Part shown: positions 37,476-47,524 of the stretch, piece after piece
Numbering within the stretch: the first letter of the stretch is position 1
How the letters are laid out: the number at the start of each line of letters is the position of its first letter
NCBI GenBank assembly: GCA_964627455.1
Contig: CAZVKC010000039.1
Coordinates: 9,458-73,457 of the forward strand
From: F-183 sp964627455
GTDB taxonomy: Bacteria > Acidobacteriota > Terriglobia > Bryobacterales > Bryobacteraceae
Direction of reading: 5' to 3'
DNA: 64,000 bases
Translations under genes and position numbers: made by a program
Notes under the pieces: generated by a model
Told to the model about the DNA's origin: nothing
The model's input: the letters and a program-made list of their open reading frames with translations, nothing else
The model's database searches: none

Positions 37476-40400
37476 TCACCTGGTCGTGATCAGCACCGTG
37501 TTGCTGTCCGCGCCGCCGATCGTGATCACGATTTCATGGTCCCCTGCCGGCAGATCGCCGGGAATCCGCACTCCGGCGATGGCAACGCCCGCCGCGTTGA
37601 CGCTCATCGCGAGTTGCGCCAGTGGGACCTCCTGTCCATCGATTTTCAGCACTGCCGTTTCGACCGACAGAGCCGCAGTCCCTGTTCCCGTCATTGCCAG
37701 CGTGACAGTCGCCCCTGCGGCAGCCGGGTTGTCAGGTCCTACCTGGTTTCCTGCCTCATCTGACGCCAGCGCCCGCGACGGGTCGCCTTCGATGGTGAAG
37801 ATCTCGGGAGCCGCCGCGACCACAGGAAACGTCGCTTCTGCCGAACCGGTTCCATCCCGATACACCTGAATTCTCACAGCGCCTGGCGGCACGTTCGGAG
37901 GCATTTGCACATGCAAACGGTCGCTGGATGCGAACAGAATCGGCGCCCGGACGCCATTGACGTAGACGCTGGCGCCCGCCAGCACACGAGGTAATTGCAG
38001 GGCGTTCGCCGCCGAAGCAGCGGCGCCGCCGCTGGTGAAATTAGCGCCGCGAATCACAAAGATCGCTCCGGGTGCGGTTTGCGGCATACCAGTGACGAAG
38101 CTCCCGATTCCATCACTCGTGATCTGCGGAGGAGCCGCCCCGGAACCAGACGCGCCACCATTGACCGGATCTAGCCGGTGCACACGAACACCAGTGTTGA
38201 CGTATAAACGATTGCTGATATCCGTGGTCAGGCTTTGGGCCATGCCGTCGAGTGACACCGAGCCTGCCGGCGCCGGATTGGCCCCTGGCCGTGGACCCGC
38301 CGGATCACCATCTCCGGCCACCGTCTGGATCACGCCGTCCGGGTAGATCACTCGGATACGGTAGCCGTCCGCAAAGAAGAGATTGCCGCGGCTGTCGAAG
38401 ACCAGTCCACCCGGGCTGTCGAGCAGCGCCTGTGCCGCCGGACCATTGTCCCCGGCAAACCCCGGACTCGCCACCTTACCGGCGACGATCGAGATGGCGC
38501 CCGCCGGGCTACGCCGCACAATCACGCTGTCTACCGCGACAAACAGCGAGCCCGTCCGGTCCACGGCCAGCCCGTTGATCCCAAAGAAAGAAACGCCGGG
38601 AAGCAGGTCTGTGTAGGCGGCGAGGCGCGACCATGTCTTTCCGTTGTCGCTGGAGCGATAGATCGCGTCGCTGCCGGATACGAGAAGGTTCGCACCGTCC
38701 AGGGCCATGCGAGGCCAGAGTCCCAAGCGGGGTAGATCATTTCCCTGACCTCGCCAAAGGACCCCGACCGCGTTGGATGGCGGCCGGATCACCGCAAGTA
38801 CACGAGTGGTATCGTCGAGCGCGAGAATTCCTTCGGCCGAACGCAGGATTGGAGTGATGTGCGTGAACCTCGTCTGCCCTGCCGCGTCCCCTTCGTTTGG
38901 AGACCCGGTGGCGCCGGTCCCCGCGAAGGTTGTTATCGTCCCCGAAGAAGAAATCGCGCGAATGCGCGTTGTCTCCGCGAGCAGGATCGAACCGTCGGAA
39001 GCGATCGCCATCGATCCGTCGCAGCAGGCCAGTGGGGCGGACAAGGCAGGGCCTCCGTCGCCCGCTGCAGGTCCGGCAGTGCTCGTGGGGTTGACGAAGT
39101 TGCCGTTTCCCGCCACACTCTGCAGGCGGAACTCGAGCCGCGGGGCGATCTTGTCGACGACCTCGAGCGCAATGCCGGCCTTGCCGATTTCCGCGGCGCC
39201 CACCAGAAGGGTCGCCTCGGCTCGATACCGGCCGGCCGGCACGCCTTTCGCGTTGAGGATCAACCCGAAAAGCACGCCCGGCACGGTAGAGGCCACCGGC
39301 TTGAGAAAGTCGATATCAGCCGAATCCTCCGCCTTCGTTGGGTTGGCGTAGGTAGCGTTGAAGGCACGGCCTTCGATGTCGCGCAGTTTCGCTTTCATCA
39401 GATAGGCAGTGCCGGTTTCAAGCAACTGGTCGACAATTTCAACCGCGTTCGCTGGAGCGGGCACAAAGTTGTTGCGTGTGATCGTGAACGTGACGCCTCC
39501 GTCGACCGATCGGTACAGGCCGGAGGAAGACGACGAGTAGACGACGTTCGCGTCCCACGGATCGGGCAGGAGCGGCGAGGGCAGATTGTTTAGCCGCACG
39601 AAGGTCGCGCCGAAGTCGTTCGTGCGCACCGGCTGCGCGCCGGTTGCGTAGATCGTCCGCCGGTTGGGAGGCGAAACCAAAGACCCCAACCCGGTTGGCC
39701 AGTTCAACTGCGATACCGAACGCAGTCCGTTGGAGGACGAATAGAAAACATCGAGCCGGGCCCGGACACTCTGTGGAGTGCTGATCGCAGTCTGGCACCA
39801 TGCCACCAGGCGGTCCGCGTTGGAAGGGTCGCTCAGCACCTGACAGGCGTCCACCCCCTGCAAGGCCTCGCTGGTTCCGAGCAAAGGAACGTTGATCGCC
39901 GCACCCGCCAGCCAGGTGTTGCCGCCATCCTGGGAGTATCGAAAACGCCGGTTCGCACGGTCCGCACAATACATTTTCGATGACGACTTGTAGTTGATTT
40001 CCACGCTGTCGGTGCAAGGCGTTTGGATGGCCGTACCGAACGTCTGGCCCTCATCCTCGCTCTTGATCAGACTCACCTGCGAGCCGGCGGCGCTCAAGAG
40101 ATATAGCTCGCCGCTGGGAAGCCATCGCATCGAGGAAGGGACAAACCCCTCCGGCAGATTGGCCGTCAGGTTGGTGAACCGGGTTCCTTCTTCGTCCACC
40201 AGGTACAAGCGTTTGCCGGGCGCAGAGGTCAACACGAAGGCGGAACGAGCAGGACCCGCCCCCGGGTCCGCAGCCACCTGCAGGATCTGCGGAAAGCCCT
40301 CGCCCTCCCCGAAGCGCAGCGCCTTCCAGGTCCGCCCCAAGTCTGTGCTTCGATACAAGTACGACTTGGCGCTGGCGGGCCGCGACGGAGGCAATACGTT

Positions 40401-40538
40401 CGTCCCCCAGAGCACATTCCGATCCACCAGGTCCACGGCCACGGGCTGGATTTCACGGTCGATGAGGATCTGGGCGGTGCTCATTCCCGGCAACAGCAGT
40501 ACAAGCGCGCCAAAGACGCCGCTCAACGAAGCTCTCAT
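37476..40538 (-). CDS. Large exported protein: photosortilin-like and NHL repeats with TIGR03437 C-terminal domain
   Basis: About 1020 residues from Met at 40538 (a start 21 bases upstream is possible), with a signal peptide ending STAQ. Residues 30-410 contain BNR/sortilin-like blades marked by STDLGRTWKAL and SQDGGNTWLAG. Residues 480-790 hold NHL-like blades with the spaced IVAGxxxxGFAGDNGPA motif. The last 230 residues match the Solibacter-type TIGR03437 domain: PGAIFVIRGANFTSG, VYVNGVRAPILFASSDRLHV, PPGAVRIQVYRDG. Such proteins are secreted or surface-attached and of unknown function. They are multiplied in Solibacter genomes and support the taxonomic placement. Confidence 0.85.
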   Translation of the reverse strand: MRASLSGVFGALVLLLPGMSTAQILIDREIQPVAVDLVDRNVLWGTNVLPPSRPASAKSYLYRSTDLGRTWKALRFGEGEGFPQILQVAADPGAGPARSAFVLTSAPGKRLYLVDEEGTRFTNLTANLPEGFVPSSMRWLPSGELYLLSAAGSQVSLIKSEDEGQTFGTAIQTPCTDSVEINYKSSSKMYCADRANRRFRYSQDGGNTWLAGAAINVPLLGTSEALQGVDACQVLSDPSNADRLVAWCQTAISTPQSVRARLDVFYSSSNGLRSVSQLNWPTGLGSLVSPPNRRTIYATGAQPVRTNDFGATFVRLNNLPSPLLPDPWDANVVYSSSSSGLYRSVDGGVTFTITRNNFVPAPANAVEIVDQLLETGTAYLMKAKLRDIEGRAFNATYANPTKAEDSADIDFLKPVASTVPGVLFGLILNAKGVPAGRYRAEATLLVGAAEIGKAGIALEVVDKIAPRLEFRLQSVAGNGNFVNPTSTAGPAAGDGGPALSAPLACCDGSMAIASDGSILLAETTRIRAISSSGTITTFAGTGATGSPNEGDAAGQTRFTHITPILRSAEGILALDDTTRVLAVIRPPSNAVGVLWRGQGNDLPRLGLWPRMALDGANLLVSGSDAIYRSSDNGKTWSRLAAYTDLLPGVSFFGINGLAVDRTGSLFVAVDSVIVRRSPAGAISIVAGKVASPGFAGDNGPAAQALLDSPGGLVFDSRGNLFFADGYRIRVIYPDGVIQTVAGDGDPAGPRPGANPAPAGSVSLDGMAQSLTTDISNRLYVNTGVRVHRLDPVNGGASGSGAAPPQITSDGIGSFVTGMPQTAPGAIFVIRGANFTSGGAAASAANALQLPRVLAGASVYVNGVRAPILFASSDRLHVQMPPNVPPGAVRIQVYRDGTGSAEATFPVVAAAPEIFTIEGDPSRALASDEAGNQVGPDNPAAAGATVTLAMTGTGTAALSVETAVLKIDGQEVPLAQLAMSVNAAGVAIAGVRIPGDLPAGDHEIVITIGGADSNTVLITTR

Positions 40539-40635
40539 ACCCTGGACTGCGGATTCCATGGAAAAGATGAATCAACACCAGGAATCTTTGCCAAAAGCGC
40601 CAACGAATCTCGCTAAGGCAACGAGGAGACCAACC

Positions 40636-41112
40636 GTGTCGAACTGGGTAACCACGCAAAACGGCTACATGAACACTGATGAAGGCGACCTGAAAAAGGC
40701 TGAATACTTCCTCGGAGATCTCATCTGGAGCGTCAGGAACGGGCGCAAGAAGGGCGGCTACGAGAAGCGCGATGTGATGGGCATGATGATCAACTGGTTC
40801 AGGATCGGACAGATCCTGCGCACCCCGGAATACCCCCGCTACTTCTTCCTGCCGTTCATTCGAGACGGAGGCACGCCGCCTCCACCGCCCGGCAGGAAGG
40901 CCTCCGAGATCCTGCTGAACGCGCTACAACGCCTCGACGCATATCCCGCCTCCGCCGGCGCTGACGCCCGCGCTGTCTATTTTGCGGAAGCCGAGAAGGC
41001 CATGATCACGTTCATCAACGAATACCGCAAAGTGCTGGCCGCTACCGATCCGGCGACGTTGAAGTACTTCATCGGCCAGATCATGACCATGGCGCATTTG
41101 GGTCACATCTGA
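40636..41112 (+). CDS. Hypothetical protein with GTG start
   Basis: 158 residues. GTG 40636 is chosen because AGGAG lies 7 bases before it and codon use becomes regular from there. The sequence is hydrophilic and helical with NGRKKGG, a PRYFFLPFIRDGGTPPPPPG linker and long amphipathic helices; there is no signal peptide. I do not recognise a family. It is divergent from the TIGR03437 gene (97 bases) and followed by the TonB-dependent receptor, but the promoter before the receptor suggests separate transcription. Confidence 0.65.
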   Translation: MSNWVTTQNGYMNTDEGDLKKAEYFLGDLIWSVRNGRKKGGYEKRDVMGMMINWFRIGQILRTPEYPRYFFLPFIRDGGTPPPPPGRKASEILLNALQRLDAYPASAGADARAVYFAEAEKAMITFINEYRKVLAATDPATLKYFIGQIMTMAHLGHI

Positions 41113-41135
41113 CGGGTGGGGGCGGGATGGTCCGG

Positions 41136-41162
41136 TTGACGGCAGCAGCGTTTATATATAAT
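41136..41162 (+). promoter_or_regulatory. Putative sigma-70 promoter of the TonB-dependent receptor
   Basis: TTGACG (41136-41141) and a perfect TATAAT (41157-41162) with a 15-base spacer; the spacer is 2 bases shorter than ideal, and a TTTATA overlapping the -10 gives other registers. The transcript would start about 35 bases before the GAAAGGA ribosome site region of the receptor gene. Confidence 0.5.
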
Positions 41163-41203
41163 GCCGACATTCGTCAATCGCCTCGAGAAAGGATTTTTCG
41201 GCC

Positions 41204-44200
41204 ATGCCCGCCCCAGTCCGATTGCAGATTCTCGCCAGTTCTCTTCTGCTCGCCATCATTTCCAGCACGGTCTCCGCACAAACGTTCGGAACCGTCACAG
41301 GAGAGGTCAAGGACGCCACTGGCGCCTCCGTCGCCGGCGCAGCCATCACGGTTCGAAACACCGCCACGAACGGTATCCGCAACGCGGTGACCAATGATGA
41401 AGGAGTTTATACGATTCCCGCGCTGGTACCCGGCCTCTACGACATCAAAGCGGAAAAGTCCGGATTCAAAGTCGCCCAGCGAACGGGCGTCGAACTACAG
41501 GTGCAACAAACCGCCCGCGTGGACTTTGCACTGACGGTGGGCCAAGTCAGCGAAACAGTGGAAGTCAGCAGCACGGCTCCCCTTCTTTCCACCGAAGACG
41601 CCACGGTCGGAACCGTGATCGAGCAAAAGCGCATCACCGACCTTCCGCTGAACGGCCGCAACTTCTTCAGCCTGGTTGCACTGAGTCCGAACGTTACCTT
41701 TGGCTTCGCGCAGGCCGCACAGGCAGCAGGACGCCAGGGCGGCAGCCGCTCGGATCTCACCATTTCCGTCGCGGGCGCGCGCTCGGCCTGGAGCAACTAC
41801 ACGCTCGACGGCATTACCAATACCGACATCAATTTCAATCTGTACATCGTGCTGCCTTCGGTCGAAGCACTGCAGGAATTCAAAGTCCAGTCCGGCATCT
41901 ATCCCGCCGAGTTCGGGCGCGGCGCCGGTCAGATCAACGTATCGACCAAGGGCGGCAGCAATGACTATCACGGCGCGCTGTTCGAGTTCCTGCGCAACGA
42001 CAAGCTGGATGCGCGGCCGTACTTCTTCAAGGATCCGGAAAGCCCGACCCAGACCGCGCCACTGAAGGCGCCGTACCGCCAGAATCAGTACGGCGGCACG
42101 CTGTCGGGTCCCGTGCAGATTCCCAAGCTCCTCAACGGCAAGGACCGGCTCTTCTTCATGGCCAACTACGAAGGCTTCAAGTCGCGCCGCACGGTTCCGA
42201 GTTTCTTCACCACGATGACGCCGGAAATGCGCACTGGCAACTTCTCGGTTGTGACCGCGCCGATTCAGGATCCGAACACCCGCGTTCGCGAGGGCAATAC
42301 GATCACGTCCACTCCGTTTGCGGGCAACATCATTCCGGCCAGCCGCATCAGCGCCGGCTCGAAATACCTGCTCGACAACTTCGCGCCGCTGCCGAACCTT
42401 CCGCAGACCGGCCTGCCGAACCGCAATTATCAGTACCTCGCGAAGACACCCGTCGACAAAGATCAATTCACCGGCCGCATCGACCTCAACGAGAGCACAA
42501 AGTCGCAATGGTTTGGCCGTTACTCCTGGACCGACGAACTCACCGTTACACCCGGCGTACAGTTGAACGGCACCCAGTTGTACACGCGCGCCAGCCAGTG
42601 GATGCTGTCGAACACGCGCGTGCTCTCGCCAACCAGGGTGAACGAGTTCCGCTTCGGCTACAACTCGATCTTCAACAACATCAGCCAGGAACTCGCCGCC
42701 AACCAGAACGTCAACGAGAAGCTGAACACGTCGATCAAAGTGAATGATCCGAATTCGTGGGGCATTCCGGACATCAATCTCACCGGCTCGACGCTGAACC
42801 GTTTCGGCAACGACGCCAACGGACCGTTCACCATCGACAACAAGGTCTACCAGGTGGTCGACAACTTCTCGTGGATCCGCGGCAAGCACTCGTTCCGCTT
42901 CGGCGGCGAGTATCGCTACAACCAGTTCCTGCAGATCGGCAATGAATTCGCTCGCGGACGATTCACTTTCACGGGCAGTTTCACCGGCAACCCGAACACG
43001 CTCGCAGGCGGATACAACGGCGCGGACTTCCTGCTTGGATCCCCCAGCACGGTCGAAGCCGCTGTCGCCCTGGCGCGCGGTGACTTTCGCAATAACGAAG
43101 TCGCCTTCTACGTCGACGACACGTACAAGATGACTCCCAAACTGACCATCAACTGGGGCTTGCGTTATGAACTGGCGCAGCCGCTTCTGGACGGCTTCGG
43201 TCTGCAGCCGAATTTCCAGTTGAAGCAACCGCTGCCCAGCGTCGCCAACGTTGCGGATCAGAACCTGCACCCTGTGTTTGTCCGCACCGGCAAGGGCGAC
43301 TTCTACGAGAACCTCGACTTCCGCTTCACGGGACCCATCCAACTCGCTCGCGACGGACGCCTCGGCGACCGCCTCATTCGTACGGACCGCAACAACTGGG
43401 CGCCGCGCCTCGGCATCGCCTACAGTCCGAATTCGCAGTGGTCCTTCCGCACCGGCTTCGGCGTTTTCTTCGCGCAGGAAAGCAAGAACTCGATTTTCGA
43501 TATGAGCCGGGCCGCCGGAGGCCGCGCCAATCCGGTGATCGACCAGCAGGCAGTGCCGACGATCACCTACAGCAACTACATCAACACCTCGCAGCTTCCG
43601 GTGCGCTTTGCTCCCGGACTGACCTGGGGCGCCGACTACAACCTCCGCACGACCTACTCGCTGCAGTATCTGTTCAATGTCCAGCGGACCCTCGGGCGCA
43701 ATACCGTGCTCGAGACCGGCTACACCGGGAACGTCGCGCGCAAGGTCGCCTACCTCGTGAACGCCAACGCTCCACTGCCTGGGATCACGCCGTTCGACGC
43801 CCGCGAACCATATCCGGAATGGCACGGCATCCAGTTCCTGACCGGCGACGGCACGGCAAACTACAACGCATTTTCCGGCAAGCTGACCCAACGCTTCGGC
43901 AACCGTCTCACCGCGATGTTCAGCTACACCTGGTCGAAGGCTTTGGACCAGAACAGCGCGATCCGCGGCACAGGTTCGGACTTCACGCTCATGAACCAGC
44001 GTTGCCGCCAGTGCGACTACGGCTATGCGGGCTTCGACATCCCGCAACGCTTCGTATTGTCCGCGGTATACAACCTGCCGTTCGGAAAGGGACAGCCATT
44101 CCTCAACAACAATGCTTTCCTCGACAAGGTCATCGGCGGCTGGCAGCTTTCGAGCATCACGACCATCCAGAGCGGCACGACGATCAATCCGGAATCGTGG

Positions 44201-44599
44201 GATTCGGCGGGCATGGGCGCGGGCTTCCCGCACTCGAACCGGCTGAACTGCGTCGCCGGCGTGGATCCGGTGGCGAGCAATCCGAATCCGGATCGCTACT
44301 TCGCGCGCGAAGCGTTCACCAACGTGACCGCGGGTAACTTCGGCACGTGCGCCCGCAACGCCCTGAGGGCGCCGTCGCAATGGAACATCGACTTCTCGAC
44401 GATGAAGGACTTCAAGCTCTACGAACGCCACACGCTGCAGTTCCGCATGGAGATGTTCAACGCGCCGAATCACCCGGCGTGGGGACGGCCCAACGGCGCG
44501 TGGGGCACGCAGAGCGCGAACCCGGCCGCGTCGTTCGGTCGCATTCGTTCGACGAGCCAGCTCCGGCAGATCCAGTTCGCGCTGAAGTATTACTTCTGA
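41204..44599 (+). CDS. TonB-dependent receptor with N-terminal carboxypeptidase-regulatory domain (Oar-like)
   Basis: 1131 residues, signal peptide to about 25 (TVSAQ). Residues 28-115 are a CarboxypepD_reg/CNA-B beta-sandwich: GTVTGEVKDATGASVAGAAI and GVYTIPALVPGLYDI. The plug domain begins near 120 (VIEQKRITDLPLNGRNF) and the rest is a large 22-strand barrel, ending QIQFALKYYF with a C-terminal Phe. Acidobacteria carry dozens of such receptors, thought to import glycan fragments or other large substrates across the outer membrane with TonB energy; the substrate is unknown. No SusD partner is present. A terminator follows the stop. Confidence 0.93.
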   Translation: MPAPVRLQILASSLLLAIISSTVSAQTFGTVTGEVKDATGASVAGAAITVRNTATNGIRNAVTNDEGVYTIPALVPGLYDIKAEKSGFKVAQRTGVELQVQQTARVDFALTVGQVSETVEVSSTAPLLSTEDATVGTVIEQKRITDLPLNGRNFFSLVALSPNVTFGFAQAAQAAGRQGGSRSDLTISVAGARSAWSNYTLDGITNTDINFNLYIVLPSVEALQEFKVQSGIYPAEFGRGAGQINVSTKGGSNDYHGALFEFLRNDKLDARPYFFKDPESPTQTAPLKAPYRQNQYGGTLSGPVQIPKLLNGKDRLFFMANYEGFKSRRTVPSFFTTMTPEMRTGNFSVVTAPIQDPNTRVREGNTITSTPFAGNIIPASRISAGSKYLLDNFAPLPNLPQTGLPNRNYQYLAKTPVDKDQFTGRIDLNESTKSQWFGRYSWTDELTVTPGVQLNGTQLYTRASQWMLSNTRVLSPTRVNEFRFGYNSIFNNISQELAANQNVNEKLNTSIKVNDPNSWGIPDINLTGSTLNRFGNDANGPFTIDNKVYQVVDNFSWIRGKHSFRFGGEYRYNQFLQIGNEFARGRFTFTGSFTGNPNTLAGGYNGADFLLGSPSTVEAAVALARGDFRNNEVAFYVDDTYKMTPKLTINWGLRYELAQPLLDGFGLQPNFQLKQPLPSVANVADQNLHPVFVRTGKGDFYENLDFRFTGPIQLARDGRLGDRLIRTDRNNWAPRLGIAYSPNSQWSFRTGFGVFFAQESKNSIFDMSRAAGGRANPVIDQQAVPTITYSNYINTSQLPVRFAPGLTWGADYNLRTTYSLQYLFNVQRTLGRNTVLETGYTGNVARKVAYLVNANAPLPGITPFDAREPYPEWHGIQFLTGDGTANYNAFSGKLTQRFGNRLTAMFSYTWSKALDQNSAIRGTGSDFTLMNQRCRQCDYGYAGFDIPQRFVLSAVYNLPFGKGQPFLNNNAFLDKVIGGWQLSSITTIQSGTTINPESWDSAGMGAGFPHSNRLNCVAGVDPVASNPNPDRYFAREAFTNVTAGNFGTCARNALRAPSQWNIDFSTMKDFKLYERHTLQFRMEMFNAPNHPAWGRPNGAWGTQSANPAASFGRIRSTSQLRQIQFALKYYF

Positions 44600-44623
44600 G
44601 CGATACACCATCCAATCCTCATG

Positions 44624-44649
44624 GGCCCTCTTCGTGAGGGCCTTTCCGT
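44624..44649 (+). terminator. Rho-independent terminator after the TonB-dependent receptor
   Basis: Arms GGCCCTC (44624-44630) and GAGGGCC (44636-44642) with loop TTCGT, followed by TTTCCGTT. It lies 25 bases after the receptor stop. Confidence 0.8.
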
Positions 44650-44674
44650 TCCCTGACGGTCTGCATAAGCTGAA

Positions 44675-45169
44675 ATGTTGAAGAACCTGATTCTCGCCAC
44701 ATTCTGGCTTTGTCTCGAAGCCGGACAACCGCATCCCGGGGAGCGCCTTATCCCCAACGATGCGGTTTGGTTATCACAACTCGACTGGCGCAAGAAGCCT
44801 AAAGGAGTGGAAGGAGACTACGCCCACGGCGTTGTGATCCAATTTCGACGTGAAGGTGAAGTGCGGTCAGCGGAGTGCATTCTGTTGCGAAACCGTGGCC
44901 AGATCTCCGTCAGCGAAGGTGACGGATTCACTCGCTACGTCGGCACGTGGTCAATACGCGACAGAGCAATACACATGCGAAGCCGAATCGAGACTCCCAC
45001 TCGACTTCTGAGTCGGCCATTCGTCGTTGGTGACTTCAGAGATCTCGATGGAACACTGAGCCAGGATCGTCTCGGCCCAAAGCTTCGGTTGGGGAACCGA
45101 ACCTACCGCCCCGAACGAACGATCAGTCCGGAAAGCATCCAATTCTTACTCGATTGGGGAAGCCGCTGA
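44675..45169 (+). CDS. Exported hypothetical protein
   Basis: 164 residues; the first 17 form a weak signal peptide. The mature protein is Arg-rich with beta-strand pattern (VVIQFRREGEVRSAECILLR). Codon use is less G+C-biased at third positions than in neighbouring genes. I recognise no family or motif. It starts just after the receptor's terminator and ends 18 bases before the next gene, so these two may be co-transcribed. Confidence 0.55.
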   Translation: MLKNLILATFWLCLEAGQPHPGERLIPNDAVWLSQLDWRKKPKGVEGDYAHGVVIQFRREGEVRSAECILLRNRGQISVSEGDGFTRYVGTWSIRDRAIHMRSRIETPTRLLSRPFVVGDFRDLDGTLSQDRLGPKLRLGNRTYRPERTISPESIQFLLDWGSR

Positions 45170-45187
45170 ACCTGCTACGCTGGCGGC

Positions 45188-45829
45188 ATGGTGCGCAGCT
45201 TCTCTTCTCTGCTCCTTCTCGGCCTCTGCATTTCCTGCGCGATGGCGAAAGAGCCGGAGCGTTGGGACGGCACGATCGCTTTCGGGAACCTGAAGCTGCC
45301 GTTCTCAATGCAACTCCGCATCGACGGCGCGACCGCCAGCGCGACGTTCACCAATCCTGGAGATCCTTCGGGTCTCGCAGGCAAGGGCAGCTTTTCCGCC
45401 GACAAGCTGCGCCTGACGTTCGAAGGCGCGACGCTCGAGGGCACGATCGACGGCGGATCGCTGAAGGGCGTCTTCGCAACTGCCGGCGGTCAACACAAAG
45501 TGGACGCAGGCCGTTTCTGCACCTGCGGATTTCAGGGCGAAGCTGGACCCGACATCAGCGGCGCGTGGACTCTCGATGGCGGCAAGGGCAAACTTGCCAT
45601 CCACCGCAAAGGCGAGGATACTTTCGCCGTCCTCACGCTCGACTCAGGCGCCACCACACCCACACTCTCGGGACGATTCGACGGCGCAGTGTTCACGCTG
45701 GCGTATTTCAACGGGAATCCGGCAGGCGCGGCTTGGCTCGAGATCGAACCTGACAAGGACGCTCGCGTCTTGTCGCTCGTCTATCAGAAACCGGGCGCGC
45801 ATCCGATCCGTTTTCGGGCGACACGCTGA
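45188..45829 (+). CDS. Exported hypothetical beta-sheet protein
   Basis: 213 residues with a signal peptide ending CAMAK. The mature chain alternates LPFSMQLRIDGATASATFTN and LSGRFDGAVFTLAYFNGN, pointing to a lipocalin-like or other up-and-down beta-barrel fold; the pair TFTNPGDPSG and similar stretches occur at the N-termini of acidobacterial thioredoxin-like (TlpA) proteins, but no thioredoxin CxxC fold is here. One CTC near residue 118 stands alone. Function unknown. It ends 11 bases before the convergent amidase. Confidence 0.65.
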   Translation: MVRSFSSLLLLGLCISCAMAKEPERWDGTIAFGNLKLPFSMQLRIDGATASATFTNPGDPSGLAGKGSFSADKLRLTFEGATLEGTIDGGSLKGVFATAGGQHKVDAGRFCTCGFQGEAGPDISGAWTLDGGKGKLAIHRKGEDTFAVLTLDSGATTPTLSGRFDGAVFTLAYFNGNPAGAAWLEIEPDKDARVLSLVYQKPGAHPIRFRATR

Positions 45830-45840
45830 ACGCAGCAGGA

Positions 45841-47355
45841 TTACGCGTCGGTCTTCTTCAAAGCAGGAACGGGCATGTCGGGAGTCAACGCAGGACGGCG
45901 CTTGTGCCATTCGGTCGCTGCTTCGTAGGCGCGGGCGAGGGCCAGAACACGGCTTTCTGAGAAGCGCGGTCCGGCGATCATCAGCCCGACGGGAAGTCCC
46001 GCTGAGGTGAAGCCGCAGGGGATGGAGATCGCAGGAATCCCGTAGATATTGAACTGCCCCGTGTTCTCGAGTTCGGGATTGCGAATCTTGTCGGTCTCTT
46101 CGCGATCCCTCGCCGCATCCACCGTACGCGGCGTGTGCCGCCGCGTGGGAAGAGCGACGAGGTCCACATCGCGGAACGAATCGTCGATCGTGCGGCGCAT
46201 CAGGTCGAGTTTCCAGCGGGAACGAATGTACTCAGCGGCCTTCGCGTTGCCGCCATTCTGCAGATTGCGGCGTGTCGGAATCTGATAGCGGGCGGCGCTA
46301 TGCGCGAAGTGTTCTTCGTGATAGGCGTACGACTCGCCGCGTAGCGTGATGTCGCCAACCGGCGGCAACGCGACATCCTTCATCGACGCGGCCAGCCGGC
46401 GCAGCACCACCAAAGCCTCGTCCACACACTTCGCGACATCGGCATCGAGAAGATCGAAGAACGGTGCGCGTGGTATGCCGATGCGAAGCCGGTTCACCGG
46501 AACCTGCTTCATTCCGGCCACGTAGTCCTCTGCCGGATGCTCGACGCTTGCGATATCGAGACGATCGTAGCCGGCGAGGACATTGAGCATCATCGCGGCG
46601 TCTTCGACCGTGCGCGTCATGGGTCCACAGTGGTCAAGCGAAAAGGTGAGCGGAATAATGCCGCGGATCGAGACGAGACCGTAGGTCGGCTTGAATCCGA
46701 CAATGCTGCAGTAGGACGCGGGCGTGCGGATCGATCCACCAGTATCGGTGCCGAGAGCGCCGAAGCACATCTCCGCCGACACTGCGGCGGCGGATCCGCC
46801 GGAGGAACCTCCGGGATTGCGGTCGAGAGCCCACGGATTGCGGACCGGACCGAAGTAACTGGTGGCCGAAGTTCCTCCCATCGCGAACTCGTGGAGGTTG
46901 AGTTTGCCGGTGAGAATCGCGCCGGCAGCTTTGAGGCGGCGTGCGACTTCTGCGTCTTCAGCAGGTACGCGATCATCGAACACGGCGCTTGCCGCCGTGG
47001 TGCGGATGCCCGCAGTGTCGATATTGTCCTTGAGGGCAATCGGGATGCCGTGTAGAGGTCCGCGAAGGCGGCCGGCCTTCTGTTCGGCGTCGAGTTGCCG
47101 CGCCTGCTCCAGCGCGGCTTCGCGAGTCACGGTGATGTACGCGTTGAGTTTGGGATTGTAGGCGCCGATGCGATCGAGGCATGCGGCAAGCAATTGCGAC
47201 GCGGCGACGGACCCATTTCGAATGCGCGCTGACGCTTCCGCGAGGCTCAGACGGGAGAGGTCGAGAGAAGCATCCGCGCTACTGGAGGACTGTCCGCGGG
47301 CGGCGAGAGCGATGCATCCACCGGCCAGCGACAGGTTGAATCCACGTCGTGTCAT
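45841..47355 (-). CDS. Amidase signature family enzyme, exported
   Basis: 504 residues. N-terminal TRRGFNLSLAGG is a probable Tat signal. The Ser-cisSer-Lys triad is complete: Lys109 in GIPIALKDNIDT, Ser184 in NPGGSSGGSAAA and Ser208 in GTDTGGSIRTPAS, with 24 residues between the two serines as in FAAH. The family hydrolyses amides; GatA, a close relative, is cytosolic and works with GatB and GatC. Export and lack of gatB/gatC nearby argue for a catabolic amidase. Substrate unknown. Transcribed divergently from the WxxGxW gene, 210 bases away. Confidence 0.93.
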   Translation of the reverse strand: MTRRGFNLSLAGGCIALAARGQSSSSADASLDLSRLSLAEASARIRNGSVAASQLLAACLDRIGAYNPKLNAYITVTREAALEQARQLDAEQKAGRLRGPLHGIPIALKDNIDTAGIRTTAASAVFDDRVPAEDAEVARRLKAAGAILTGKLNLHEFAMGGTSATSYFGPVRNPWALDRNPGGSSGGSAAAVSAEMCFGALGTDTGGSIRTPASYCSIVGFKPTYGLVSIRGIIPLTFSLDHCGPMTRTVEDAAMMLNVLAGYDRLDIASVEHPAEDYVAGMKQVPVNRLRIGIPRAPFFDLLDADVAKCVDEALVVLRRLAASMKDVALPPVGDITLRGESYAYHEEHFAHSAARYQIPTRRNLQNGGNAKAAEYIRSRWKLDLMRRTIDDSFRDVDLVALPTRRHTPRTVDAARDREETDKIRNPELENTGQFNIYGIPAISIPCGFTSAGLPVGLMIAGPRFSESRVLALARAYEAATEWHKRRPALTPDMPVPALKKTDA

Positions 47356-47524
47356 TACCGTACTGTAGGCGACCAGAGGACAAACAGCAAGTGCCCGGTT
47401 TCCCTCGATTCTGGTGCATTTCGGCCATTGTGGTGGTGGCGCGAGGGCGGTTCACCGGGTAATTCTTTCCCGCTCGATCTCCTGTGCAGGCTCCTGCCGT
47501 TGTTTTTTCAGTCATTTGCGGCGC

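Noticed and set aside
39994..40635. Extension of the 158-residue gene upstream by more than 600 bases
   Set aside because: It runs antisense through the TIGR03437 gene; codon quality and the AGGAG site place the start at 40636.
41495..44734. A 1079-codon open frame antisense to the TonB-dependent receptor
   Set aside because: It mirrors the receptor's codon positions, as expected in G+C-rich DNA. Its translation is rich in Arg, Glu and Val, has no motif or signal, and the sense gene is certain.
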